This document shows, piece after piece, positions 17,648 through 26,431 of a DNA stretch of 64,000 nucleotides. The stretch is taken from contig JADJCV010000004.1 in NCBI GenBank assembly GCA_016703025.1, forward strand, positions 62,001 to 126,000. Reading direction: 5' to 3'. Numbering within the stretch: position 1 is the stretch's first letter; each line of letters opens with the position of its first letter. The notes beneath the pieces were generated by a model. That model saw only the letters and a list, made by a program, of their open reading frames with translations. It was not told where the DNA came from and did no database searches. Position numbers and translations under genes: made by a program. This DNA comes from Candidatus Avedoeria danica. GTDB lineage: Bacteria > Chloroflexota > Anaerolineae > Epilineales > Epilineaceae.

Positions 17648-18760
17648 TCAGCGCAAGGGGACCGTGGCGAACTTGGGGGCCTCCGAGAGGACCTCGCTGC
17701 CGCCGGGTGTGACGAGGACGAGGTCTTCGATCCGCACCCCGAACCGCCCCGGCACGTACACGCCCGGCTCGACCGTGACGACGCTGCCGGCGGCCAGCAC
17801 GATGTCGCCCGACGTCAGGCTCAACTTCGGCGCCTCGTGGATCTCCATCCCGACACCGTGCCCCAGTCCGTGGCCGAAGTGCTCGCCATGGCCGGCGGCC
17901 GCGATCAGGTCGCGCGCGACGGCGTCGATGTCGAAGGCCTTGCGGCCCGGCCGAATGGCGGCCGTCGCCTGGCGGTTCGCGGCGTCGACGAGATCCCACA
18001 CGCGGTGGTAGTCGGGATCGTCCACCGGCCCGAGGCTGAACGTGCGCGTGAGGTCGGCGGCGTACTCGCCCCAGCGCGCGCCCATGTCGATGACGATGGG
18101 CTCGCCGGCGCGCAGCACGCGGTCCGATGTCTCGTGATGGGGCGATGCGCCGTGCTCGCCGCCGGCGACGATCGTCTCGAACGCCAGGCCGGAGGCGCCG
18201 TTCTGGCGGAGAAAGACCTCGATGGCCCACGCGAGCTCGCGCTCCGTCATGCCCGGCCGCGCCGTGCGGACGGCGTGCGCCATCCCGGCATCCGTCAGCG
18301 CCGCGGCGCGCCGGATCGTGGCCACCTCGTCCACCGACTTCGAGAGGCGCTGGCCCTCGACGAGCCCCTTGGCCGCCACCCAGTCGATCCCTTCGGCCTT
18401 CGACCGCAGCTCGTCCAAGCGGGAAACGGTGACGTGGTCGGCCTCGAACCCGCAGCGGGACAGGCCGGCCTCGGCCAGCGCCTTGCCGACCGCCTCGATC
18501 TGGGCGTAGCCGGCCCGGACGACCTCGCAATCCGGCGCCTCGACCGGGCCGCGCTCGTAGTAGCGGCTGTCGACGAAGAGCAGCGCGTGGTCAGGCAGGA
18601 CGAGAACGATGCCGGCCGAACCGCCGAAGCCGGTCACGTAGCGCCGGTTGGGGTGGCTCATGATCGCCAGCGCGTCCAGGCGGTGGGCCGCCATGTCGGC
18701 GCGGAGGCGCGCCAGGCGGGCGGCGGACGGGGCGGCGTGGTCGACCGATTCTACCGACAT
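17648..18760 (-). CDS. M24 family metallopeptidase (Xaa-Pro aminopeptidase/dipeptidase)
   Basis: A 370-residue creatinase-fold peptidase that removes residues next to proline. The N-terminal domain (residues 1-130) has RRYVTGFGGSAGIVLV. The catalytic pita-bread domain has the metal ligands in order: IVIDMGARWGEYAADLTRTF (two Asp), GHGLGHGVGMEIHEAP (His), VVTVEPGVYVPG (Glu) and GVRIEDLVLV (Glu). Length is that of aminopeptidase P/prolidase types. No export signal. Three bases separate it from the upstream Xer recombinase gene, so the two are cotranscribed. The start has GAGGT upstream. Confidence 0.93.
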   Translation of the reverse strand: MSVESVDHAAPSAARLARLRADMAAHRLDALAIMSHPNRRYVTGFGGSAGIVLVLPDHALLFVDSRYYERGPVEAPDCEVVRAGYAQIEAVGKALAEAGLSRCGFEADHVTVSRLDELRSKAEGIDWVAAKGLVEGQRLSKSVDEVATIRRAAALTDAGMAHAVRTARPGMTERELAWAIEVFLRQNGASGLAFETIVAGGEHGASPHHETSDRVLRAGEPIVIDMGARWGEYAADLTRTFSLGPVDDPDYHRVWDLVDAANRQATAAIRPGRKAFDIDAVARDLIAAAGHGEHFGHGLGHGVGMEIHEAPKLSLTSGDIVLAAGSVVTVEPGVYVPGRFGVRIEDLVLVTPGGSEVLSEAPKFATVPLR

Positions 18761-18763
18761 GCG

Positions 18764-19801
18764 CTACCTCGGCGGTTGCGTGCCGGCCGGCGCGGGCGGG
18801 CGCGCGCGGCCGGCGCGGGGGTGGGCGGTCAGGAGGGCGTCTCGGACCTGGGTCTGGCTGACGTGGGTGTAGATCTGGGTGGTCTGGAGGTTCTTGTGAC
18901 CGAGCAGCTCCTGGACACAGCGCAGATCGGCACCGCCGTCCATGAGGTGGGTGGCGAAGCTGTGGCGCAGGACGTGCGGCGTGATGTCGTCGCGGCCGAT
19001 CGCGCGCCCGTACGCGGCCACGAGGCGCTGGACGCTGCGCGGACCGAGCCGGGCGCCCCGGCGGTTCAGGAAGACGGCGTCGGACGGCCGGGCGGTTTGG
19101 CCGGCCTGCCGGGCCAGCCACGGCCGACCGGCGGCCAGGTAGCGCGTCATCGCCAGCGCCCACGGCGCCCCGAAGAGGGCCATGCGCTCGCGGCTGCCCT
19201 TGCCGAAGACCCGCATCTGCCGCCCGGCTACGTCGACCGCGCCGACGTCCAGCCGCACGAGTTCGGCGATCCGCAGTCCGCCGCCGTACAGCGTCTCGAG
19301 CACGGCTCGGTCGCGCAGGCCGCGCGGGCCGTCGGGCGGTGGGGCGTCGAGCAGCGCCAGCACCTCCTCGACGGACAGAACCCGCGGCAGGTGCTGGGCG
19401 AGCTTCGGCGCCCGCATGCCGCGGAACGGGTCGCTCGGGAGGCGCTGCTCGCGCACCAGGTAGCGCCCGAACGCGCGCAGCTCGCTGATCCGCCGCGCCA
19501 CCGAGGCCGGTGCCAGCGCTGCGATGTGCGGCGCCGCCAGCATCGCCCGCAGCCGCGGCCGGTCGATGTCCGCCCAGCTGCGCGCGCCCGAACCCACGAG
19601 CCAGCGCAGCGCCTCGCCGATCTCGGCGCCGTAGTTCCGGACGGTATACGGTGAGGCGTTGCGGACGCCCTTCAGGTAGCGCAGGTAGGCGTCGAGCGCT
19701 GCGGCGAGCGGCTTGGGCAGCGGGCGTGCTGTCGGCGCGTCCGCGGGGTGCGCGCCGGGCGCTGGGGCTTCGGTCAACGGCGAAGCGGGGGTTGGTGCCA
19801 T
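18764..19801 (-). CDS. Tyrosine recombinase of the XerC/XerD family
   Basis: A 345-residue site-specific recombinase. The N-terminal SAM-like DNA-binding domain includes AYLRYLKGVRNASPYTVRNY. The catalytic domain has all expected residues: Arg in TLYGGGLRIAELV, Lys in VFGKGSRER, HxxR in HVLRHSFATH, the second His in LLGHKNLQTTQIY, and the nucleophile Tyr in TQIYTHV. Length and motif spacing match chromosome-dimer resolvases rather than phage integrases, and no mobile element surrounds it. The first 40 residues are Pro/Ala-rich and may be partly untranslated. XerC and XerD cannot be told apart from this sequence. Confidence 0.92.
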   Translation of the reverse strand: MAPTPASPLTEAPAPGAHPADAPTARPLPKPLAAALDAYLRYLKGVRNASPYTVRNYGAEIGEALRWLVGSGARSWADIDRPRLRAMLAAPHIAALAPASVARRISELRAFGRYLVREQRLPSDPFRGMRAPKLAQHLPRVLSVEEVLALLDAPPPDGPRGLRDRAVLETLYGGGLRIAELVRLDVGAVDVAGRQMRVFGKGSRERMALFGAPWALAMTRYLAAGRPWLARQAGQTARPSDAVFLNRRGARLGPRSVQRLVAAYGRAIGRDDITPHVLRHSFATHLMDGGADLRCVQELLGHKNLQTTQIYTHVSQTQVRDALLTAHPRAGRARPPAPAGTQPPR

Positions 19802-19822
19802 CGCGCGGGATTGTAGCAGTAG

Positions 19823-19844
19823 GGGCGGCCCCCCGTGGCCGCCC
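19823..19844. repeat. GGGCGGCC/GGCCGCCC hairpin in a GTAGGGG context
   Basis: Perfect 8-bp arms with a 6-base loop, beginning in GTAGGGGCGGCC. It lies between the vWA gene and the recombinase gene. It shares the GTAGGGGC lead with the other intergenic hairpins listed here. Confidence 0.45.
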
Positions 19845-19887
19845 TTCGTCGTATGCACACCATGTCCCGCGACGAACGGCAACCCCC

Positions 19888-22197
19888 TCACCGCGGCCAG
19901 TTCCGATACGGCGCACACGGCAGCGCCCGCGCGATCGCCCCATAGATCGCCGTCAGGTCCTCCCCATCCGGCGCCTCGAAGTAGTCGTTCGGCCCGCTCG
20001 CCATCCGCCCGAGCGCCTCGCGGTCGACGTCCTGCCCTAGCCCGATCGTGAACAGCCGCGCCCCCGCGGCCTTCACGCCCTCCGCTGCGCGTTCCGCCTC
20101 GCTGACCGGCACCGGGTTCGACCGGCCGTCCGTCAGCAGCACGACGGCTGCGGTGGCATCGGCCCGGCGGCGGGCGCTCGTCAGCTCGGCGGCCGCGGCG
20201 TCCAGCCCGAGGTCGATGCGCGTGAGCTGGGCGAGGGCGACGCGGTCGAGGGCGCCATCGAGGGTGGCGCGGTCGGCGGTGAGCGGGGCGTCGAGCGTCG
20301 CGCCGGCGTTGAACGTGACGAGCGCGGCGTGGTCGCCGTCGGCGGCGAGGTTCAGGCGGGCGATGAAGTCCCGCGCAGCGGCGACGGCGGCGTCGATCTT
20401 GGGGCGGCCGGCACGGGTGAGGTCGCGCATGCTCGTCGAGGCGTCGAGGACGAGGAGGATGTCGAGGCGGGGTGGGACGGGGACGCAGGCGGGCTCGGAG
20501 AGGGCGATGGGGAGGTGGATGGGCGCGGGCGTGCGGGTGGGGGAGGGGGTTGGCGTGGCGGTCGGGGGAGGGGTGTCGGTGGGGGTGGGGGTTACGGTGC
20601 GGGTGGGGGAGGGGGTGCGGGTGGAGGACGGGGTGGGGGAGATCAAGGGGGTGGGTGATGGGGTGGCCGTCGGGTGGACGACCGGGGGACAGACAACCTC
20701 GACGTCTCCCACGGCGGGCGCGATGAACATCACGGAACCGGGTTCGCCGTCGTCACGCAGCGGCATGCCCAGCGGCATGCCCAGCGGTATTCCCAGCGGT
20801 GCCGCATGCACGCGGTTCGAACGCGCTGCAATCGGCTGGGGTTGCGTGGGTCCAAGGCACGCCAGCTCGATCCGTGTCGGGACCTTGGCGTGCGCGTATA
20901 GCGGATACCAGAGCGCCACCTGGCCGCCGATGTTGTAGATGCCCGCCCGTTGATCGAACCGCGTTGCGCCGGCGACGAGCGTGTCCGTGGTCGGGAGGGT
21001 GGCCAGACCGCCCTGGGCCCAGTTCTCCTGGATCCGCGCCGCCGGATGGAAGCGCGTGTGGTCCGGGGGCTGCCAGCCGCCGTCCTGCACGGGGGCGTAC
21101 AAGACGTCGCCCAGCGCGACGCCGACGTCCGGGCCGTTGCCGATCGACGGCGGGTTGAGGCCGGGTCCCTCGAACGCCGTGGCGTCGGGTGCGACCATAT
21201 CGCCCAAGCGGTCCTTGAGGCCCAGCAGGAGCGCGCCGTCCGCCGCGAAGCCGATGTCCGCCAGGATCGGCATCGGGTGCACGTTCATCTCGCGGTTGAG
21301 CGAGATCGATTGCCACGGCCACCATTCCACCCTCGGCGGGCCGCTGATCAGCTGGATCGTGCCGCGTGTGTAGTCGAGCGTCGTGCTGTAGACCACGTGC
21401 ATCCCTCGGCCATCGAGCCTCGACGCATAGACGACGGCACGAAGGAGCGAACGGCGAACCTCGTTCTCGGCGCTGTGGATCACGCCGTGGTACAGCGTAC
21501 CGGCCCGGACCGCAAGTCCCCACGGCCGGGCATCGTCGGCCCACGCCTCGTCCAGACCGCCGTTCGGGAAGCTGTCGATCAGGCGTCCATCCGGCACGCT
21601 GAAGCGGTAGATCCGGCGGTCGTCCAGGTTCGTGACGAACAGCTCGGTCTCTGCCTCGTCGAGGTCGATGTCGCCAAGGCTCGTCTTGCCGGCCCAGTAG
21701 CGCGCCGAGGCGTCGGTGCCACGCGCGCCTGGGAAGTGGTGATCCGCGCCCGCGTCCGGAACGGCAATCGGCTGTGTGATGTCGCCCGTCGCCGCGTCGA
21801 TGCGGTAGACCGCGCCCGGCCCGCCCGGGCCGAACGCCACGCCCCGCCGATGCGTGGCCGCCGCGTACACGGCGTGCTCCCGCGCGCTGTACGCCAGCCC
21901 CCAGATCGCCCCGATCGCGCTGTCCTGCACGTTCTTCCGGCCGAACTCGAGGTGCGGCTGATCGCTCGGCGTGTCCTGGAACAAGACCACGCGGTCGACA
22001 CACGCCGCCGCCACGAATGGGTTCATGGTGTTGCACGCCGCACCGGCGACCGCGACCGGGATGCCGCCCCGCCCCTGCTGCCGTGGTGCCCCCGTCGCCA
22101 GCCCGCCGGCCACGGCCACGAACGTCACGGCGGCCGCGCACGCGCGAAGCACACCCGCGGACGGTCGGCGGACTTCGTGTTCGGCGCGGCGGTCCAT
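19888..22197 (-). CDS. Secreted vWA-domain protein with beta-propeller-like N-terminal region
   Basis: A 769-residue exported protein. The N-terminus has a signal sequence (AAAVTFVAVAGGLATGAP). Residues about 50-480 look like a degenerate propeller with phrases such as IGAIWGLAYSAREHAVYAAAT, ETELFVTNLDDRRIYRFSVPDG and LADIGFAADGALLLGLKD. A short tandem (GIPLGMPLGMPL) comes next, then a Thr/Pro spacer ending in IHLPIALSEP. The C-terminal 200 residues are a von Willebrand A domain with a complete MIDAS motif (DILLVLDASTSM, then LLTDGRSNPV). Such domains bind protein ligands through a metal ion. The ATG at 22197 has GAGGAG upstream. Its role is probably at the cell surface. Confidence 0.82.
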   Translation of the reverse strand: MDRRAEHEVRRPSAGVLRACAAAVTFVAVAGGLATGAPRQQGRGGIPVAVAGAACNTMNPFVAAACVDRVVLFQDTPSDQPHLEFGRKNVQDSAIGAIWGLAYSAREHAVYAAATHRRGVAFGPGGPGAVYRIDAATGDITQPIAVPDAGADHHFPGARGTDASARYWAGKTSLGDIDLDEAETELFVTNLDDRRIYRFSVPDGRLIDSFPNGGLDEAWADDARPWGLAVRAGTLYHGVIHSAENEVRRSLLRAVVYASRLDGRGMHVVYSTTLDYTRGTIQLISGPPRVEWWPWQSISLNREMNVHPMPILADIGFAADGALLLGLKDRLGDMVAPDATAFEGPGLNPPSIGNGPDVGVALGDVLYAPVQDGGWQPPDHTRFHPAARIQENWAQGGLATLPTTDTLVAGATRFDQRAGIYNIGGQVALWYPLYAHAKVPTRIELACLGPTQPQPIAARSNRVHAAPLGIPLGMPLGMPLRDDGEPGSVMFIAPAVGDVEVVCPPVVHPTATPSPTPLISPTPSSTRTPSPTRTVTPTPTDTPPPTATPTPSPTRTPAPIHLPIALSEPACVPVPPRLDILLVLDASTSMRDLTRAGRPKIDAAVAAARDFIARLNLAADGDHAALVTFNAGATLDAPLTADRATLDGALDRVALAQLTRIDLGLDAAAAELTSARRRADATAAVVLLTDGRSNPVPVSEAERAAEGVKAAGARLFTIGLGQDVDREALGRMASGPNDYFEAPDGEDLTAIYGAIARALPCAPYRNWPR

Positions 22198-22211
22198 GTG
22201 CAGCTCCTCGA

Positions 22212-22907
22212 TCAGGCGATCTCGAGTCCTTCGGTTCGCACTTCGCGGGCCGCGTCCGCCGCCGACGTCGCGGCCACCGCCGCCCCAACCCGCCTCCGCC
22301 ACCACCGCCGCCCGCTCATCCCCAACCGCACCGCCCCGTCGAGCACGATGAGCGCCATCCCCACCCGCAACAACGCCCCCCCCGCCCCGTCCCGCACGTG
22401 CGACCCGATCCGCAGCGCGTGCCAGCCGCCCAAGAGCACGCCGAGGCGCACGAGGCCGTGCCAGCTCGGCACGACCCGCAGCCGCATCGCGGCCGTGCCG
22501 AGTGCGGCGACGACGGCGACGCCGGCCAGGCCAAGGACGAGCGAGTCGCCGTAGTACGAGCGGTCCGTGAACGCATGCCAGAGCTTGTCGGGTGCCCAGT
22601 GGCCGATCCGCACCGTCACGGCGGAGAGGTAGAGGAGCGGGTGGACGAGGACGAGCGCGACGATCAGCCGGCCGAGCAGCTTGTGCGCGTCACGCGCCTC
22701 GATCGCCCTTGCGGCCGCCGGGGCGTGCCGGGCAAGCGGCAGCCGCCGGATGAGCCACGCCGCCCGCGGGAGGCGGGCCGTCGCCGCGAGGACGATCTGG
22801 AGCGCGATGAGCAGCGCCAGCGCCAGGCCGGTCACCATCGCGCCAAGGTAGAGCCACTGCCCTGGCGCGCCGTCGCCGCCGGGCGCGAGCATCGTCCAGT
22901 CGTTCAT
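22212..22907 (-). CDS. Bis-haem ferric-reductase-like transmembrane protein
   Basis: A 231-residue integral membrane protein with about six spans. Two helices carry histidine pairs 14 residues apart, HKLLGRLIVALVLVH and HGLVRLGVLLGGWH, the arrangement that holds two stacked b haems in ferric reductase-like (PF01794-type), MsrQ and NOX proteins. There is no FAD or NAD domain, so it needs a partner for electron input or acts like MsrQ/YedZ. Its ATG overlaps the stop of the upstream propeller-rhodanese gene as ATGA, so the two are coupled and probably work together across the membrane. Confidence 0.75.
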   Translation of the reverse strand: MNDWTMLAPGGDGAPGQWLYLGAMVTGLALALLIALQIVLAATARLPRAAWLIRRLPLARHAPAAARAIEARDAHKLLGRLIVALVLVHPLLYLSAVTVRIGHWAPDKLWHAFTDRSYYGDSLVLGLAGVAVVAALGTAAMRLRVVPSWHGLVRLGVLLGGWHALRIGSHVRDGAGGALLRVGMALIVLDGAVRLGMSGRRWWRRRVGAAVAATSAADAAREVRTEGLEIA

Positions 22908-25177
22908 CGGCCGTCGATCTCTTTCTGCAGCGCTTCGAGCGCCGCGGCATCGTCCAGGCCGCTCGTCGTGCCGGCCAGCGGCAGCTTGGCCGCCTTCCAC
23001 GCCGCCAGCCCGAAGCCGTCGATCGCGCCGATCCGGCCGGCGCCGCTCGTCCGGAGGAGTTCGATCGCAGCGTAGCCGCGGAAGTCCTTCATGCAGTACG
23101 GCACCACCGTCGTTGCGCCGAGATCCGTGGCGGCCACGAACTGCGGCACGTCCGTGAGCGGCACCGAGCGCGCGCCCGGGATGTGCTCCTGCGCGAACTC
23201 CTCCGGCCGCCGCACATCGATCGCGATGACCTCGCCGCGGCCGATCGCAGCCGCGAGGTCGAGCGGCTCGTACATCGCGATCCCGGCGTCGACGTCGGGC
23301 GGGCGGGCGTTCGGGTCGAGCGCCAGCGTCGTCACGTCCGGCACGACGGTGACGCCGCCGAACTCGGAGGCGACGACGAGGCCGGCGCCGTTCGGCCAGA
23401 CCCGCTCCGGCACGCCGCCGACCCAGCGCAGGCCGCGCTGCGTTGCGGTGCCGCCCGGCGGGACATCGAAAACCTCGACATAACCATTGGCCTCGGCGAC
23501 GACGAGCCGGTCGCCGAGCCACGCCACGCCGAGCGCCGTACCGGCCGTCGGGATGATCGGCCCGTCGATCCGGCCGGCCGCCGCGTCGTCGAGCGAAGCG
23601 ACGGTCACGCCGTCGGGACCGCGCGCGATCGCCATCCGGCCGTTCTCGAGGGCGACGTCCGTCACGGTGCCCGTGAGGACGGTCGTGCAGCACGCGTAGT
23701 CGCCGGTCGGCGTGCGCGCCATGATGGACAGCCCGTTGTCCCGGTTGCTGACGAACACGCCCGCCGTGGACGGCGTGATCTCCAGCGGGTAGCCGCCGAC
23801 CTCGAGGAGCTGCTTCGACGCGCCCGTTGCCCGGTCCGCGACGAAGATCGAGCCCGACGAGTCGGCCGCGATGACCCGCTCGCCGTCGATCGCGACGCTG
23901 ATCGCCTGCCACGGCTCGTCGTTCCGCCAGAGCAAGCTCTTCTCATCCAGGTCGTGCAGCGGCCGCTTCATGAGCGCGACCCCGTCGTCGCCCAAGGCCA
24001 CCGCCACCTCGTCTTCCGAGACGTCGAGGCCGTGCGCGGTGCGGAGGATGCCGCCGGGGGAGAGGAGCGTGATCGTCGAGGTGTCGAGGTCGACCAGGCC
24101 GACGCCGACCGTGGCATCCACGAGCGCCAGCCGGCCGTCGATCTGGAGCGCGTGCTCCACGATGCCGGGCGTGACGAGGCTGAGCAGCACCTTGCCCGAC
24201 GCGCCGTCCACGCACCGGATCCCGCCGTACGCCCGGTCTCCTCGCCCGAGCGCACGCGACCAGCACGTCCGGTGGCCCGCGACGCTGACGCCGCCCAGCC
24301 GGCCCTCGATGCTGTGCGTCGTCCGCACCGGCGCCGCGCCGCCCGGCGTTACGATCGCCAGCTCGCCGTCCGTCTGCAGCCCGAGCACGCCGTGCCCACC
24401 GCTCAGCGTCGTCGGCGGCGCCGCCAGCGGCAGCGTCGATGCCGGCGCATCGGCGAGCGCGTCCGGGCGGTCGAACTGGATCGCTGTGGCCGTGTAGGCG
24501 GCCACGCGGTCGCCGACGGCGTACAGGCCGTTCACGCCGGGGCGCGTGGCGCAGTTCAGCGGTGCACCGTCCGGCAGTGCGTAGGCGCACAGCTCGCCGC
24601 CCGGCCCGAGAATGACGACGTGGCGGCCGACGAGCGCGAAGCCGCTGAACGCGATGGCCGGGTGGAACACGGCGTCATGCTGCCGCAGCGCGCCGTCCAC
24701 GTTCTCGAACACGGTGACGCCGCCGTCCTGGAGTTCGACGACGGACCACGCGCCGTCGCCCATCATGTGCACCGCCGGCAGGGCGAGAGCCTGGCAGCCG
24801 TCCCACGTCACCGGGCCGTCGGCCGCCAGGTCGACGGTGCAGATGTTGGCGCCGCGCAGGACGACGGCCCAGCGGCCGTCGAGGACGTCGACGTCGATGA
24901 CGCCGTCGTCCGCCGGCGGCGATGCGCCGACCGTCGCCCAATCGCCCGCCCCGCCTAGCCGGCCGACGACAACGCGCTTGCCGAGGACGAGGATCATCCG
25001 GTCGCCGGCCACGTCGAAGTCGCCGAGCGAGCCGCCGACCTGGATGAGATCGTCCTCGACGACGATCGGCACGCGATCGGGCGGCAACGCGCTGCCCGTG
25101 GAGTCGAACACGCGCCAGGCACCCAGGCCGAACGCGACGGCGACGGCAGCGACGACGAACTGAGTGGCACGTGTCAT
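22904..25177 (-). CDS. Membrane-anchored beta-propeller protein with C-terminal rhodanese domain
   Basis: A 757-residue exported or anchored protein. An N-terminal hydrophobic helix (FVVAAVAVAFGLGAW) precedes about 600 residues of beta-propeller-type repeats (VDVDVLDGRWAVVLRG, ISVAIDGERVIAADSSG, GVAWLGDRLVVAEANG). The last 120 residues are a rhodanese: IAIDVRRPEEFAQEHIPGA, then the active-site loop YCMKDFRG with a catalytic cysteine and the usual CxxxxRG shape, then GFGLAAWKAAKLPL. Rhodaneses transfer sulfane sulfur via a persulfide. Fusion to a propeller and coupling to a haem membrane protein suggests extracytoplasmic sulfur or thiol redox work (inference). The GGGGGGAACC-ATG leader resembles that at 31946. 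Confidence 0.8.
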   Translation of the reverse strand: MTRATQFVVAAVAVAFGLGAWRVFDSTGSALPPDRVPIVVEDDLIQVGGSLGDFDVAGDRMILVLGKRVVVGRLGGAGDWATVGASPPADDGVIDVDVLDGRWAVVLRGANICTVDLAADGPVTWDGCQALALPAVHMMGDGAWSVVELQDGGVTVFENVDGALRQHDAVFHPAIAFSGFALVGRHVVILGPGGELCAYALPDGAPLNCATRPGVNGLYAVGDRVAAYTATAIQFDRPDALADAPASTLPLAAPPTTLSGGHGVLGLQTDGELAIVTPGGAAPVRTTHSIEGRLGGVSVAGHRTCWSRALGRGDRAYGGIRCVDGASGKVLLSLVTPGIVEHALQIDGRLALVDATVGVGLVDLDTSTITLLSPGGILRTAHGLDVSEDEVAVALGDDGVALMKRPLHDLDEKSLLWRNDEPWQAISVAIDGERVIAADSSGSIFVADRATGASKQLLEVGGYPLEITPSTAGVFVSNRDNGLSIMARTPTGDYACCTTVLTGTVTDVALENGRMAIARGPDGVTVASLDDAAAGRIDGPIIPTAGTALGVAWLGDRLVVAEANGYVEVFDVPPGGTATQRGLRWVGGVPERVWPNGAGLVVASEFGGVTVVPDVTTLALDPNARPPDVDAGIAMYEPLDLAAAIGRGEVIAIDVRRPEEFAQEHIPGARSVPLTDVPQFVAATDLGATTVVPYCMKDFRGYAAIELLRTSGAGRIGAIDGFGLAAWKAAKLPLAGTTSGLDDAAALEALQKEIDGR

Positions 25178-25206
25178 GGTTCCCCCCGCGTTGTACGGAC
25201 AGCCCT

Positions 25207-26376
25207 TCAGACGATTTCGTTCCATCCGGCCGCGACCGCCGCCTCGGCCAGCCGCTTCACATCCTGAGCCCGGTCCTTCGGACAGACCAGCACGACATCG
25301 TCCAGCACGACGACGACCATGTCCTCGAGGCCGATCGTCGCGACGCGCATGCCGTCGGGTGCGAAGATCAGGCTGCCGTGGGTGTCGAGGCCGACGTGCC
25401 GGCCGCGCACCGCGTTGCCGTCGGCGTCGGCCGCATCCGCCAGCAGCGCTTCGGCCAGCTGCGGCCAGGCGCCGATGTCCCGCCACGCGAAGTCGGCCGG
25501 CACGCACGCCACGTTCGCGCTCGGCTCGAGGATCCCGTAGTCGATCGTCGTGCGGTCCTCGACGCGCGCCCAGATCGCCGGCAGCGCCGCCGCGAGCTCG
25601 CCGCCGCTGCGCACGACGTCGGCGACGGCATCGATCGTGGCGGCCAGGCGCGGCAGGTGGGCGTGGTAGGCGGCGGTGATCGTCGGGACGGTCCAGACGA
25701 ACATGCCGCTGTTCCAAAGGTGCGTGCCGGCGGCCAGATAGCCCTCGGCCGTTGCCCGATCCGGCTTCTCGACGAAGCGGACGACGTGCCGCGCGGCCGT
25801 CGGGTCCAGCATGGAGGACCGACGATCCTGGTCGCCGGGGTCGACGCCATGCGACGCATGACGGGCGAGCACCGGGCCGATCTCGACATAACCATAGCCC
25901 GTGTTCGGCTCCGTCGGCCGGATCCCGAACGTCACGAGGTAGCCGCCGGCCGCCGCGGCGACGGCGCGGTCGAGCGCGTCCAGAAACGCGTCGACCGGCG
26001 TGATGTCGTGGTCCGCGGTCAGCACGGCGACCGTTGCGTACGGGTCGCGCGCCGCCACGACACCGATGCCGAGCGCGACGGCCGCCGCGTTGCCGAGCGC
26101 CGCCGGCTCGCCGACGACGTGCTCCGGCGGCACGCCGGGCAGCTGGCGGCGGACTTCGCCCGCGTACTCGGCGTTCGTCACGACGACGACGCGGTCCGGC
26201 GGCACGCGCCCGGCCAGCCGGTCCACGGTCGTCTGCAGCATGGACCGCGCGCCCAGGAGCGGCAGGAGCTGCTTCGGGCGCAGCCGGCGGGAGTACGGCC
26301 AGAGCCGCGTGCCGCTGCCGCCGGCGACGATCACGGCCCACAGCCGTTCGTCGGCGGGTTGGGTCGATGGGGGCAT
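25207..26376 (-). CDS. manC: Mannose-1-phosphate guanylyltransferase
   Basis: A 389-residue enzyme making GDP-mannose from mannose-1-phosphate and GTP, a precursor for surface glycans. The nucleotidyltransferase signature is VIVAGGSGTRLWPYSR followed by RPKQLLPLLG; later come GEPAALGNAAAVALG, NTGYGYVEIG, FVEKPDRATAEGYL and LWNSGMFVW. It lacks the C-terminal mannose-6-phosphate isomerase domain of bifunctional forms. The ATG at 26376 has AAGGA seven bases upstream; the frame extends further up but without a ribosome site. An insertion of about 20 residues around HASHGVDPGDQDRRSS is unusual for the family. Confidence 0.93.
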   Translation of the reverse strand: MPPSTQPADERLWAVIVAGGSGTRLWPYSRRLRPKQLLPLLGARSMLQTTVDRLAGRVPPDRVVVVTNAEYAGEVRRQLPGVPPEHVVGEPAALGNAAAVALGIGVVAARDPYATVAVLTADHDITPVDAFLDALDRAVAAAAGGYLVTFGIRPTEPNTGYGYVEIGPVLARHASHGVDPGDQDRRSSMLDPTAARHVVRFVEKPDRATAEGYLAAGTHLWNSGMFVWTVPTITAAYHAHLPRLAATIDAVADVVRSGGELAAALPAIWARVEDRTTIDYGILEPSANVACVPADFAWRDIGAWPQLAEALLADAADADGNAVRGRHVGLDTHGSLIFAPDGMRVATIGLEDMVVVVLDDVVLVCPKDRAQDVKRLAEAAVAAGWNEIV

Positions 26377-26431
26377 GACGCATCCTTCGAGCGGGGCGAT
26401 GCGACGATCGAGCGCCGCTGCGCGCTCCATT

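Noticed and set aside
18764..19801. Xer-type recombinase as an integrase of a mobile island
   Set aside because: Length and motifs fit housekeeping XerC/D, it is coupled to a peptidase gene, and there are no att-like repeats, tRNA or cargo genes beside it.
20521..20660. G/T-rich stretch as a satellite or CRISPR-like repeat
   Set aside because: It is the coding sequence of the Thr/Pro spacer of the vWA protein; unit lengths are irregular and there are no unique spacers between identical repeats.
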